DNA from: Pseudonocardia benzenivorans CB1190
Lineage (GTDB): Bacteria; Actinomycetota; Actinomycetes; Mycobacteriales; Pseudonocardiaceae
Assembly (NCBI RefSeq): GCF_000196675.2
Contig: NC_015312.1
Location: 682,001 to 746,000 of the forward strand
Length of the DNA: 64,000 nt
Direction of reading: 5' to 3'
The notes under the pieces are model-generated. The model did not search any database. It saw only the letters and a program-made list of their open reading frames with translations, and was not told the origin of the DNA. Shown piece after piece: positions 7,747 to 17,910 of this stretch. Numbering within the stretch: position 1 is the stretch's first letter; each line of letters starts with the position of its first letter. The position numbers were made by a program, and so were the translations under genes.

Positions 7747-8802
7747 ATGGGCAAAAAGCACATCGTGCGGTTCGAGCCGGTGGGCATCGAGATCGAGGTC
7801 GACGAGGACCAGAACATTCTTCGTGCCGCCGCCGAGCAGGGCGTCCAGCTCATGCACGGCTGCAAGGAAGGTCAGTGCGCCGCCTGCAAGTCCTTCGTGC
7901 TCGAGGGCGAGGACATCGACTACGACTCGTACTCGACGTTCGCGCTCCCGGACTACGAGAAGGAGGAGGGTTCGACCCTCCTGTGCCGGGCGCACGCGTA
8001 CGAGGACCTCGTGATCGAACTCCTCAACTACGACGAGGAGATCATCCGGGGTGGCCTCCCGCTGCGGAAGGGTGTCGCGGAGGTGGTCTCCAACGAGGAG
8101 GTCACCCACGACATGCGGCACCTGGTTCTCAAGCTCGTCGAACCCGAGGAGATCAAGTTCTTCCCGGGGCAGTATCTCGATCTCATGGTGCCGGGCACCG
8201 AGGAGAGCCGCTCGTTCTCCATGGCTAACGTCCCGGGCCGCGAGGGCCACTTCGAGTTCGTCATCAAGATCTACCCCGATGGCCTGTTCTCGGAGTTCCT
8301 CGCAACCAAGGTCTCGGTCGGCGACCGGCTCGACGTGGAGGGCCCGTTCGGCACCTTCACGCTGCGCGAGAGCCGTTCCTCTCCGCTGATCTTCGTCGGC
8401 GGCGGGGCCGGACTGGCTCCGGTGCTCGGTTTGTTGCGATCGATGGCGGACCGTGGCGTCGAGCGTGAGGCCGTCTTCTACTACGGGGCCCGCGGCCAGC
8501 GGGACCTGTGCTTCGAGAAGGAACTGCGGGAGTTGGAGGAACGGCTTCCCAACTTCCGGTACGTCCCAGCCCTGTCGGAGCCGGCGGACGGCGACGACTG
8601 GAGCGGCGAGACCGGGCTGATCACCGACGTGGTGAAGCGGCTCGAGTCGGACCTCTCGGGCCGGGATGCCTATGTCTGTGGACCGCCGCCGATGGTGGAC
8701 GCGGCGATCCCGGTGCTCACGGCACTCGGAGTGTCTGAGCAGAACATCTTCTACGACAAGTTCACCACCACCGGTGAACAAGGAGGCGAGGACGGCCAAT
8801 GA
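7747..8802 (+). CDS. mimB: Monooxygenase reductase, [2Fe-2S]/FAD/NAD(P)H
   Basis: 351 residues; passes electrons from NAD(P)H to the hydroxylase. The N-terminal plant-type ferredoxin domain has the cluster cysteines Cys39, Cys44, Cys47 and Cys80 (GCKEGQCAAC and LLC). The FAD site RSFSMA is at 155-160. The nucleotide-binding FVGGGAGLAPVLGLL begins at 216, and a C-terminal CGPPPMVDAAI completes the ferredoxin-NADP reductase fold. AAGGAAG precedes the ATG. The stop overlaps the start of the small subunit by four bases. Length and domain order are those of SDIMO reductases. Confidence 0.95.
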   Translation: MGKKHIVRFEPVGIEIEVDEDQNILRAAAEQGVQLMHGCKEGQCAACKSFVLEGEDIDYDSYSTFALPDYEKEEGSTLLCRAHAYEDLVIELLNYDEEIIRGGLPLRKGVAEVVSNEEVTHDMRHLVLKLVEPEEIKFFPGQYLDLMVPGTEESRSFSMANVPGREGHFEFVIKIYPDGLFSEFLATKVSVGDRLDVEGPFGTFTLRESRSSPLIFVGGGAGLAPVLGLLRSMADRGVEREAVFYYGARGQRDLCFEKELRELEERLPNFRYVPALSEPADGDDWSGETGLITDVVKRLESDLSGRDAYVCGPPPMVDAAIPVLTALGVSEQNIFYDKFTTTGEQGGEDGQ

Positions 8803-9986
8803 CGACCACTCAACGTCCGGAACGCAGTGTTCCGAAGCCTACTTTCACCGACGCCGAAGCCGGCGCCCAGGAATTCCCCGACTCCGGTGCGAGCGCCCGT
8901 CGCTACAACTACTACAAGCCGGCGAAGCGCAAGCAGACCCACTACGAGGACGTCACCGTCGACGTCCAGCCCGACCCGCGCCACTACCTGTCCCAGGGCT
9001 GGATCTACGGGTTCGCGGACGGCTCCCGCGGCTACCCGCTGACCTGGACCAAGCTCAAGGCCTGGGGCGTCGACGAGCCCGAGCCCGAGCGCGGCATCGG
9101 CTCCGGCGGACGTCACGTCGCGGACTGGCCGGCCCACGGCTGGCACGAGTTCCGTGACCCCAACGAAGAATGGGAGATGACGTTCTACCGTTACAACGCG
9201 AACGTCGTCCGCCAGGTCAACCAGAACATCGAGAACGCCCGGGTGCTGAAGGGCTTCGACAACTGGACCCCCAACTGGGTCAACTTCGTCGAGCGCAACG
9301 TCGGCGCCTGGATGCACGTCGAGCACATCCTCGGTCTGTACGTGTTCGCCGCCTGCAACCGCTCGGCGCCCACGAACATGCACAACACCGCGATCGCGGT
9401 GAACAGCATGCACAAGATCCGGTTCGCCCAGGACCTCGCGCTCTACAACCTGACCCTGAGCGAGGAGATCGACGGGTTCGACGGGAGCGCCCACCTCGAC
9501 GCGTGGAACAACGACGACGTCTGGCAGGGCGTTCGCAAGGTGACCGAGGCCCTCACGGCCGTCGACGACGACTGGGGCGAGATGATGTTCGCCACGAACG
9601 TCGTCTTCGAGCCGCTGATCGGCGAGCTGTTCCGGTCGAACCTGGTCATGCAGGTCGCGGCCGGCAACGGCGACTTCGTCACCCCCACCGTCATGGGTGC
9701 CGCGGAGTACGACTACGCCCAGCGTGACCTGCGCTGGACCCAGGCCTGCTTCGGTCCGCTGGTTCAGGACCGCGAGTTCGCCGACCACAACAAGCAGCTC
9801 CTGCAGGGTTGGCTCGCCAAGTGGGTGCCGCAGGCACTCGAGGCGGCCCGGACCCTGCAGCCGATCTGGTCGCTGCCCGACGCCAAGCCCCCGCGATTCG
9901 AGGACAGCCTCGACCGCGCCAAGAGCCGGTTCGCCGGAATCGTCTCCGACCTCGGACTGGAAGCCCCGAAGGAGCTGAACCTGTGA
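8799..9986 (+). CDS. mimC: Monooxygenase hydroxylase, small (beta) subunit
   Basis: 395 residues. It is the non-catalytic ferritin-like beta subunit that forms the alpha2beta2 hydroxylase with MimA. It has the SDIMO beta-subunit body (YGFADGSRGYPLTWTKLKAW, VNQNIENARVLKGF, VGAWMHVEHILGLYVFAACN) and lacks the paired E/DExxH iron ligands, as expected. It is translationally coupled at both ends: ATGA overlap with mimB and GTGA overlap with mimD. The first 40 residues are polar and likely make an extended arm over the alpha subunit. Confidence 0.93.
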   Translation: MTTTQRPERSVPKPTFTDAEAGAQEFPDSGASARRYNYYKPAKRKQTHYEDVTVDVQPDPRHYLSQGWIYGFADGSRGYPLTWTKLKAWGVDEPEPERGIGSGGRHVADWPAHGWHEFRDPNEEWEMTFYRYNANVVRQVNQNIENARVLKGFDNWTPNWVNFVERNVGAWMHVEHILGLYVFAACNRSAPTNMHNTAIAVNSMHKIRFAQDLALYNLTLSEEIDGFDGSAHLDAWNNDDVWQGVRKVTEALTAVDDDWGEMMFATNVVFEPLIGELFRSNLVMQVAAGNGDFVTPTVMGAAEYDYAQRDLRWTQACFGPLVQDREFADHNKQLLQGWLAKWVPQALEAARTLQPIWSLPDAKPPRFEDSLDRAKSRFAGIVSDLGLEAPKELNL

Positions 9987-10360
9987 CCAGTTTCAAGACC
10001 GCAGAAAGCCCGTTCAAGGCCGACAACACCGCGTCCGGTAAGGCCGGCGTCACCCTGATGAACAACCAGGTCGGGGTCGTCGTCGCGGATGTGATGGCGA
10101 AGCAGGAGAACGTCACCGTGACGCACCTGCCGTCGATGATCCGGGTCGACTGCGTGGGCCGCATGGACTTCGTCTACGACGAGATCTCCGAGGCGCTCGG
10201 CGAGGAGCCCGGCTTCTACGACGCCGCCGAGTTCGAGGAGAACATGTCCACGCACTACGGCAAGATGATCCACATGGATGACCGGACCGTCATGTTCGGG
10301 AATCTGGAGGAGGCCGCCGAGTTCATCGGCGACATGCTCCCGCCCGAGGTGACCCGCTAG
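9983..10360 (+). CDS. mimD: Monooxygenase coupling (effector) protein
   Basis: 125 residues from the GTG at 9983 (VTSFKTAESPF), whose GTGA overlaps the mimC stop. It belongs to the MmoB/DmpM family of cofactor-free proteins that bind the hydroxylase and gate O2 and substrate access. Recognisable segments are VGVVVADVMAKQENVTVTHL, IRVDCVGRMDFVYDEISEAL and MSTHYGKMIHMDDRTVMFG. The frame is open further upstream inside mimC, but the overlapping start gives the normal family length and has no competing ribosome site. Confidence 0.93.
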   Translation: MTSFKTAESPFKADNTASGKAGVTLMNNQVGVVVADVMAKQENVTVTHLPSMIRVDCVGRMDFVYDEISEALGEEPGFYDAAEFEENMSTHYGKMIHMDDRTVMFGNLEEAAEFIGDMLPPEVTR

Positions 10361-10385
10361 TCCAGCGGCGCCTCGCGTCACCATC

Positions 10386-10429
10386 CCCGGGTCGCCGACC
10401 GCGCACGCCGGTGCGGCCGGCGACCCGGG
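10386..10429 (+). terminator. Hairpin between mimD and mimG
   Basis: CCCGGGTCGCCG (10386-10397) and CGGCGACCCGGG (10418-10429) are a perfect 12-bp stem around a 20-base loop that can fold further. It starts 25 bases after mimD and could separate chaperonin from enzyme expression or partly terminate. No T-run follows. Confidence 0.6.
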
Positions 10430-10473
10430 CCGCTCCACAACTTCTCTCACCCCGCGCAGACGTAGAGATCTGA

Positions 10474-12174
<1,701 letters not shown>

Positions 12175-12181
12175 TCCGACC

Positions 12182-12219
12182 CCCGTCCCGCCCCGGACCT
12201 CACGACGGGGCGGGACGGG
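12182..12219 (+). terminator. Strong GC hairpin after mimG
   Basis: CCCGTCCCGCCCCG (12182-12195) and CGGGGCGGGACGGG (12206-12219) form a perfect 14-bp stem with a 10-base loop, 7 bases after the mimG stop. It is the likely main end of the mimABCDG transcript. The next gene has its own GGGAGGGG ribosome site. Confidence 0.7.
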
Positions 12220-12267
12220 TCGCGCGACCACCGGAACGCCGGCGACCCGGAGCGGGAGGGGACCACG

Positions 12268-13410
12268 ATGTATCGCAGCGCGACCGCCGACTACGTCGTG
12301 ATCGACGCCCAGGTCCACGCCTGGGACGGCAGCCCGTCCAACCAGGCCGGTCCGTCCGGTGAGGCCTACGTCGCCGAGCTCTACCGGCGGCACCGGTTGC
12401 TCGACCGCCAGCCGCAGGCCGTCGACGTCGACGAGTTCGCCCGCGTCACCGGTGAGGGGCTGCTGGCGGACGTGATCGGCGGGCACGTCGACAGTGCCGT
12501 CCTCCAGCCGCTGACGCTCGACGACCTGTTCGTGCTGGGCTTCAGCCCGACCGCGTGGCACGCCGAGCTCGCGGAGGACCTCCCCGGGCGCTTCGTCCTC
12601 ACCGGCGAGGTCGACCCGGCCATGGGATCGGCGGGCGCGCGGGGCCTCGCCGCCCGGGTCCGCAACGCCGACCTGCGCGGTCTGCATCTCGCGCCCGCGC
12701 ACCGGCCCGGAACCCGGATCCCCCTGGGCGAGCCGTGGCTGCGCCGCGTGCTCGCGCGCGCCGAGCAGTCGGGCGCGACCGTCGTGCACCTCGGCGTGGG
12801 ACCGTCGACGCCCTCCTGGCCGGGGGTTCCCGGCTGGGCCATCCCGCGCCGGGCCGACGTCGCCGCCGCGGCGGCCCGGCCGCGGCGCTGGCCGGACTGG
12901 GCACATCCCGTCCGGGCGGGGTCGGCGCTGCCCGTGCGCTCGCCCGCTCGGTCCGCCGGCCAGGGCGGCTTCGATCCCGTCCAGCTGCGCGACCTCGCGG
13001 CCGCGCTGCCGCGCGTCCAGTTCGTCCTGGGCGCGGCCTGCATGCCCACCGCGAGCCTGTGCCGGCTCGCCCGGCTGCCCAACGTGCACGTCCTGCTCAC
13101 CGAGCTGCTCGCCGGCCTGCGGCTGCACCGGGTCGACGCCGCCCGGGCGTTCGGGGCCCTGCTCGAGGCGTTCGGGGTGCACCGCATGCTGTTCGGCAGC
13201 GGCTACCCGCTGATCCGGCCCGCGCGGTTGGTGCGCGAGCTCGTCGAGTTCCGGTTCCCCGAGGAGCTGTGCGGCCGCTACGCCGACCTCGACGAGCTGG
13301 GCAGGCACGCCATCCTCGGCGCCAACGCCGCCCGGCTCTACCGCATCCCGCTGCCCGCGGGTGCGATCCCGTCGGCGCCCGCCGCCCTGCGTCCCGGCGC
13401 CGGTTCCTGA
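12268..13410 (+). CDS. Amidohydrolase-family TIM-barrel protein with degraded metal site
   Basis: 380 residues, related to amidohydrolase family 2 (PF04909), a family often found next to mim and prm loci. The strand-1 motif is IDAQVHAW (residues 12-19), with Gln in place of the first metal-binding His. The later landmarks read VVHLGVGP, VLGAACM and FGSGYPLIRP, where active relatives usually have His and GSDYP. A low-complexity segment rich in Ala, Arg and Pro (about residues 195-230) interrupts the middle. The pattern suggests a non-hydrolytic accessory role or an altered metal site. ATG 12268 follows GGGAGGGG. Co-expression with the mim genes is plausible but a strong hairpin lies between. 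Confidence 0.7.
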   Translation: MYRSATADYVVIDAQVHAWDGSPSNQAGPSGEAYVAELYRRHRLLDRQPQAVDVDEFARVTGEGLLADVIGGHVDSAVLQPLTLDDLFVLGFSPTAWHAELAEDLPGRFVLTGEVDPAMGSAGARGLAARVRNADLRGLHLAPAHRPGTRIPLGEPWLRRVLARAEQSGATVVHLGVGPSTPSWPGVPGWAIPRRADVAAAAARPRRWPDWAHPVRAGSALPVRSPARSAGQGGFDPVQLRDLAAALPRVQFVLGAACMPTASLCRLARLPNVHVLLTELLAGLRLHRVDAARAFGALLEAFGVHRMLFGSGYPLIRPARLVRELVEFRFPEELCGRYADLDELGRHAILGANAARLYRIPLPAGAIPSAPAALRPGAGS

Positions 13411-13525
13411 CCGGTTCCCCTGTGTGGGCCGGCCCCTGGCGGGTAGCCCCGTGGCTCGAGCCCGATCGCCGTCGTTCGCCCGGCCCGCTCCCGTGCTTCC
13501 GGTTGCGGGTCGAGATCACCGTGCC

Positions 13526-13531
13526 TAGCGT
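13526..13531 (+). promoter_or_regulatory. -10 element TAGCGT upstream of MHS transporter
   Basis: TAGCGT fits the actinobacterial TAnnnT -10. It lies 26 bases before the ATG and leaves room for a short leader carrying the GGGGGAGG ribosome site at 13543-13550. No clear -35. Confidence 0.45.
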
Positions 13532-13557
13532 CGGGCGATTCTCGGGGGAGGTACGCC

Positions 13558-14973
13558 ATGACGACGACCGGTGACGCGGAGCATCGGCAGGACGACCCGG
13601 ACCACGGCGGCGCGGCGGGCACGCAGGTACAGAGCGGCACGCAGGTACAGAGCGGCACGCAGGTACAGAGCGAGGTGTCGGAGTCCACGGTCCGCCAGGC
13701 GGTGGGCGCGGCGGCGATGGGGAACCTGGTCGAGTGGTTCGACTACGGCATCTACAGCTACGTGACGGTCTACATCGCGGCCGCCATCCTGGGGGGTGAC
13801 TCCAGCTCGAACGTGGGTCTGGTGCTGGCGCTGTTCGCGGTCGCCTACCTGGTCCGGCCGTTCGGCGGGATCGTGCTGGGACCGCTCGGCGACCGGATCG
13901 GCCGCAAGAAGGTCCTGGCGATGACGATCGTCACGATGTCGGCGGCGAGCTTCCTGCTCGGCTGCCTGCCGACCTACTCCGTCGCGGGTTGGGGAGCCCC
14001 GGTGCTGCTCATCCTGATCAGGCTCGTCCAGGGCTTCGCGACGGGCGGGGAGTACGGCGGCGCCGCCGCGTTCATCGCCGAGTACGCGCCGGACAAGAAG
14101 CGCGGCTTCTACTGCAGCTTCCTGGAGTTCGGCACCACCGGCGGGTTCGTGCTGGCCGCGGGCCTGGTCACGATCCTGCAGGTGTCGCTGTCCGACGCCG
14201 CGATGCACGCGTGGGGCTGGCGCATCCCGTTCCTGATCGCCGGTCCGCTCGGCCTGGTCGGGCTGTGGCTGCGGTCGCGGCTGGACGACACCCCCGCCTT
14301 CCGGGCGCTGGAGGAGCGGTCCGTGGTCTCGGCCTCGCCGCTCAAGGACGTCCTCACCCGGCACTGGCGCCCGATCCTGGTGTGCATCGGGCTGGTGCTG
14401 TTCTACAACGTCGCCGTCTACACGGTGCTGTTCTACATGCCGACCTACCTGCAGACCTCGCTCAAGCTGGCCGCGACACCGGCGCTGCTCTACGTCCTCG
14501 GCATGATGCTGGTGATCATGTTCGTCATCATCCCGGTGGGTGCGCTGTCCGACCGGATCGGCCGGAAGCCGCTGATCGTGACGTCGTGCATCGGGTTCAT
14601 CGTGCTGTCGTACCCGGCGTTCATGCTGCTGGACACGGCGACGGCGTGGGGCACGGTCCTCGGCCTGGTCATCCTGGCGCTGCTGCTGGTCATGCTGCTG
14701 GGCACGATGTCGGCGACGCTGCCGGCGCTGTTCCACACCGAGGTGCGCTACGGCGGCTTCTCCATCGGCTACAACATCTCGACGTCGATCTTCGGCGGGA
14801 CGGCGCCCGCGATCCTCGCGCTGCTCGTCGACAAGACCGGCAACAACGCGATCCCCGGCGCCTACCTGGCGGTGGCGGCGATCGTCTCGCTGGCCGCCGT
14901 CGTCATCGTGAAGGAGAGCTCGCGCAAGCCGCTCCCGGGCGCGGTGTCCAGCTCGGTGGCGGCGACCGTGTAG
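13558..14973 (+). CDS. MFS transporter, metabolite:H+ symporter (MHS) family
   Basis: 471 residues, 12 predicted membrane helices. The MHS signature is present: GNLVEWFDYGIY at the first helix, VRPFGGIVLGPLGDRIGRKK in the first cytoplasmic loop, and RLVQGFATGGEYGGAAAFIAEY in helix 4 to 5. It resembles ProP and KgtP type importers of organic acids, betaines or proline. The N-terminal tail is unusual: residues 21-38 are GTQVQS three times, encoded by three exact 18-bp repeats. The start is ATG 13558 after GGGGGAGG. It may import a substrate linked to the mim locus upstream, but that is only positional. Confidence 0.88.
   Translation: MTTTGDAEHRQDDPDHGGAAGTQVQSGTQVQSGTQVQSEVSESTVRQAVGAAAMGNLVEWFDYGIYSYVTVYIAAAILGGDSSSNVGLVLALFAVAYLVRPFGGIVLGPLGDRIGRKKVLAMTIVTMSAASFLLGCLPTYSVAGWGAPVLLILIRLVQGFATGGEYGGAAAFIAEYAPDKKRGFYCSFLEFGTTGGFVLAAGLVTILQVSLSDAAMHAWGWRIPFLIAGPLGLVGLWLRSRLDDTPAFRALEERSVVSASPLKDVLTRHWRPILVCIGLVLFYNVAVYTVLFYMPTYLQTSLKLAATPALLYVLGMMLVIMFVIIPVGALSDRIGRKPLIVTSCIGFIVLSYPAFMLLDTATAWGTVLGLVILALLLVMLLGTMSATLPALFHTEVRYGGFSIGYNISTSIFGGTAPAILALLVDKTGNNAIPGAYLAVAAIVSLAAVVIVKESSRKPLPGAVSSSVAATV
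13618..13671 (+). repeat. Three exact 18-bp tandem repeats inside the MHS gene
   Basis: The unit GGCACGCAGGTACAGAGC is repeated three times without change, encoding (GTQVQS)3 in the cytoplasmic N-terminal tail. Because the unit is a multiple of three, copy-number change would keep the frame. Confidence 0.95.
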
Positions 14974-15000
14974 CAGTCGGCGACCGCGTAGCGGGCGGCG

Positions 15001-15699
15001 TCAGCGCGTCCGCGGCGGCAGCGTCGTCGCGACCACGCCGTCGCCGACCGCGGGGACGCCGGTGAGTGCCCGGGCCGCCTCCTGGGGGACGTCGGCGCAC
15101 CGCACCATGGCGCCGTCGACGAGCAGCGGGCGCCGCGCCGGGGTTCCCCCCAGGTAGGCGAGGACGCCGTCGACGCGGGTCGGCCCGCTGCCGACGTCGC
15201 GGGTCCGGATCTCGCCGGTGTGCAGCCTCGCGAGGCGGTAGCGGCCGTCGCCGCCCGGTCCCGCGCCCTCGCAGGCGTCGAGGACGGCGACCTGCTCCGG
15301 CGTCGCCAGCCAGACGACGTGGTCCTCCTCGACGCCCGGCACCGCGGCCAGCACCGCAGGCCGGGCGCCGTCACGGGTGCGCAGCCCGTACGCCCACACC
15401 GCGGCCAGCCCGCGGGTGCGCACCCGGAGCACGACGACAGGCTCCGCGCCGAGCCCGAGCGTCGCCCGCAGCCAGCTGATCTTCGAGGGGTTGCGGTTCG
15501 AGCCGTAGGCCAGCACCGGCAGCCGGCCCGTCGTCGGCGCCGCGCCGCGGGCCGCCAGCCAGCCGTCCAGCGGCTCGTCCTGCACCCGGCCGCGGACCAG
15601 CGCGTACCCCACGCCGTCGGCGTGCACGTACGACGTCGGTGGCACGGTGCCGGGATAGGGATCGGCCGGGAAGTCCTCGTCCGCGTAGGGCCCGGCCAC
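15001..15699 (-). CDS. Gamma-glutamylcyclotransferase-fold protein
   Basis: About 232 residues from the GTG at 15699. The GGCT-fold P-loop motif AYGSNRNPSK is present, with a later VLDACEG and an N-terminal GPYADEDFPADPYPG. Relatives include gamma-glutamylcyclotransferases and AIG2-like proteins; many actinobacterial members are uncharacterised, so the reaction is left open. The frame is open further upstream across the neighbouring gene, but translation from 15699 fits a leaderless transcript: the minus-strand TAGGCT ends 7 bases before the GTG. It is divergent from mtnA with 23 bases between start codons. Confidence 0.65.
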   Translation of the reverse strand: MAGPYADEDFPADPYPGTVPPTSYVHADGVGYALVRGRVQDEPLDGWLAARGAAPTTGRLPVLAYGSNRNPSKISWLRATLGLGAEPVVVLRVRTRGLAAVWAYGLRTRDGARPAVLAAVPGVEEDHVVWLATPEQVAVLDACEGAGPGGDGRYRLARLHTGEIRTRDVGSGPTRVDGVLAYLGGTPARRPLLVDGAMVRCADVPQEAARALTGVPAVGDGVVATTLPPRTR

Positions 15700-15706
15700 G
15701 AGCGCG

Positions 15707-15716
15707 AGCCTAGGCT
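15707..15716. promoter_or_regulatory. Palindromic bidirectional -10 (AGCCTAGGCT) for two leaderless genes
   Basis: The 10-bp palindrome gives TAGGCT on both strands. On the plus strand it ends 6 bases before the mtnA GTG (15723). On the minus strand it ends 7 bases before the GTG at 15699. Both spacings are typical of leaderless actinobacterial transcripts, so the same base pairs may serve as -10 for both directions. Confidence 0.6.
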
Positions 15717-15722
15717 GTTGCG

Positions 15723-16691
15723 GTGTTACCCCCGACGATCTCCTGGGTCGACGACCACGTGGAGCTGCTCGACCAGACGGCGCTGCCCCGGCTGCGCACC
15801 GTGTCCGTGACGACCGTCGAGGGGATGGTCGACGCCATCCGCCGCCTCGTGGTCCGCGGCGCCCCCGCGCTGGGGGTGGCCGGGGCGATGGGGGTCGCGC
15901 TGGCCGCCCGCACCCTCGACGGCGACGCACTCGCCGACGCCGCCGCGCGCATCGGGGCGGCCCGGCCGACCGCGGTCAACCTCTCCGTCGGCGTCCGCCG
16001 GGCGCTCGCCGCGGCCGACGGCGGACCCGACGCCGTGCTCGCCGCGGCGCTCGCCGTCCGCGACGAGGACGTCCGGTCCTGCCACGCCATCGGGGAGCGC
16101 GGCGCGACGCTGCTGCGCGAGCTGTGCGGCGGCGATCCGCTGCGGCTGCACACGCACTGCAACGCCGGTGCACTCGCCTGCGTCGAGTGGGGCACGGCCC
16201 TCGGCGTGGTGCGCTCGCTGCACGAACAGGGCCGGGTGGCCCACGTCGTCGTCGACGAGACCCGGCCGGTGCTGCAGGGCGCCCGGATCACGACGGTCGA
16301 GCTCGCCGCGATCGGCGTGCCGCACCGGCTGGTCGTCGACGGGGCCGCGGGCTCGATCATCGCCCGTGGCCTGGTCGACGCCGTCGTCGTCGGCGCGGAC
16401 CGGATCGCCGCGAACGGCGACGTCGCCAACAAGGTCGGGACCTATCCGCTCGCGCTGGCCGCCGCCCGGGCGGGGATCCCGTTCGTCGTCGCCGCGCCGG
16501 AGTCGACCGTCGACACCGCCACCCCCGACGGCGCCGCCATCGAGATCGAGGAGCGCGACGCGGGCGAGGTGCTCGGCAAGGGCCTGACGCTGCCGGCGAC
16601 GCAGGCGTGGAACCCGGCCTTCGACGTCACACCGAACGACCTGGTCACCGCGATCGTCACCGACCGGCGAACCTGGCGGCCCGCGGGGTGA
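15723..16691 (+). CDS. mtnA: S-methyl-5-thioribose-1-phosphate isomerase
   Basis: 322 residues. It opens the ring of 5-methylthioribose-1-phosphate to the ribulose form in methionine salvage. Family landmarks are RLVVRGAPALGVAGAMG, the catalytic cysteine in LHTHCNAGALA, DETRPVLQGARIT, and the catalytic aspartate in VVGADRIAANGDVANKVGTY. The GTG start at 15723 is leaderless-type. The other salvage genes (mtnB, C, D, K) are not in the window, so it may act with distant genes or on a related sugar phosphate such as 5-deoxyribose-1-phosphate. Its stop overlaps the next gene (GTGA). Confidence 0.92.
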   Translation: MLPPTISWVDDHVELLDQTALPRLRTVSVTTVEGMVDAIRRLVVRGAPALGVAGAMGVALAARTLDGDALADAAARIGAARPTAVNLSVGVRRALAAADGGPDAVLAAALAVRDEDVRSCHAIGERGATLLRELCGGDPLRLHTHCNAGALACVEWGTALGVVRSLHEQGRVAHVVVDETRPVLQGARITTVELAAIGVPHRLVVDGAAGSIIARGLVDAVVVGADRIAANGDVANKVGTYPLALAAARAGIPFVVAAPESTVDTATPDGAAIEIEERDAGEVLGKGLTLPATQAWNPAFDVTPNDLVTAIVTDRRTWRPAG

Positions 16692-17836
16692 GAGCCGGAA
16701 TCGACGGCGCCGCCTTCCGGCTGTTGCTGGTCGCGACGGTCCTCGCCTTCGGTGGGTACTCGCTGCTGCTGCCGGTCGTCCCGCTGTGGGCGACGCGCGG
16801 TGGTGCGGGCCCGCTGGGCGCGGGCATCACGACGGGCGTGCTGATGGCCGTCACCGTCGCGACGCAGAGCGCGACGCCGTGGCTGCTGCGCCGCCTGGGG
16901 CACCGCTGGGTGCTCGGGGTGGGCATGGTGCTCATGGGCGCGCCGTCGCCGCTGTTCGCGCTCTCGGCCGCGCTCGGGCCGGTCCTCGCGGTGTCGACGC
17001 TGCGCGGCATCGGGTTCGGGCTGGTCACCGTCGCGGGCAGCGCGCTGGTCGCCGAGCTCGTCGCGCCGGCCGAGCACGCGCGCGCGGCGAGCCGGTTCGG
17101 GCTCGCCGTCGGGCTCCCGCTGCTGGTGCTGCTGCCGGCGGGTGTGGCCGTCGTCGAGGTCTTCGGGTTCACGGCGGTGTTCGTCGGCGGCGCGTTGCCG
17201 CTGCTCGGCGCCGCACTGATGCCGCTGCTGCGGGTCGGCCGCGTGCGCCCGGTCGCGGGTTCCGGGCCGGCGGAGGCGGTCGGGGCCGCGCCGCGGCGGC
17301 GGGGGGAGGCCGGCCCGTTCCTGGCGATGCTCGCGTGCTCCACGGCGCAGGGCGGGCTGATCACGTTCGTCCCGGTCACCGGCACCGCGACGGCCGCCAC
17401 GATCGCGCTGTTCGCGACGGCCGCCGGCTCGCTCGGCGGTCGGTGGCTGGCCGGACGGCTCGCCGACGCCCGAGGGCTCGGTGGGCGGCTGCAGCTGCCG
17501 GGGGTCGCGGTCGCGGCGGCCGGGATGGCGGCGGAGGTCGTCGCCGTGCTGCTCGGCGGCGCGCCGCTGCTGCTCGTCGCGGGTGCGGCGGCCGTCGGCG
17601 TCGGGTTCGGCCTGGTGCAGAACGACTCGCTCGTGCAGCTCTTCGCGCTCGGCAGGCCGGCCGGCTACGGCCGGGCCAGCGCGATCTGGAACATCGCCTA
17701 CGACGCGGGCACGGGCCTCGGCGCGGTCGCTCTCGGAGCGGTGGCCGGTCCGTTCGGCTTCGGCGCGGCCTTCGCGGCAGGGACGGTGTTCCTGCTGCTC
17801 GTCGCGCCGCTGGCCCGGTCGCGACACGGACGGTGA
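16688..17836 (+). CDS. MFS transporter, probable efflux type
   Basis: About 382 residues from the GTG at 16688, which overlaps the mtnA stop by four bases. It is hydrophobic throughout with roughly 12 helices: FGGYSLLLPVVPLWATRGGA in helix 1, LRGIGFGLVTVAGSALVAEL near helix 4, and a second half from AGPFLAMLACSTAQGGLI. It belongs to the MFS_1 drug/metabolite exporter type. Coupling to mtnA suggests it may move a methylthio-sugar or a related by-product; that is inference. The frame extends upstream but only through mtnA. Confidence 0.8.
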   Translation: MRAGIDGAAFRLLLVATVLAFGGYSLLLPVVPLWATRGGAGPLGAGITTGVLMAVTVATQSATPWLLRRLGHRWVLGVGMVLMGAPSPLFALSAALGPVLAVSTLRGIGFGLVTVAGSALVAELVAPAEHARAASRFGLAVGLPLLVLLPAGVAVVEVFGFTAVFVGGALPLLGAALMPLLRVGRVRPVAGSGPAEAVGAAPRRRGEAGPFLAMLACSTAQGGLITFVPVTGTATAATIALFATAAGSLGGRWLAGRLADARGLGGRLQLPGVAVAAAGMAAEVVAVLLGGAPLLLVAGAAAVGVGFGLVQNDSLVQLFALGRPAGYGRASAIWNIAYDAGTGLGAVALGAVAGPFGFGAAFAAGTVFLLLVAPLARSRHGR

Positions 17837-17910
17837 CGGTCGGAGAACGACCGGTCCGCCTGGCGTCGCACTTTCGAGCGCCAGGGCCTGCCGACGTGCG
17901 GAAACCTTCG

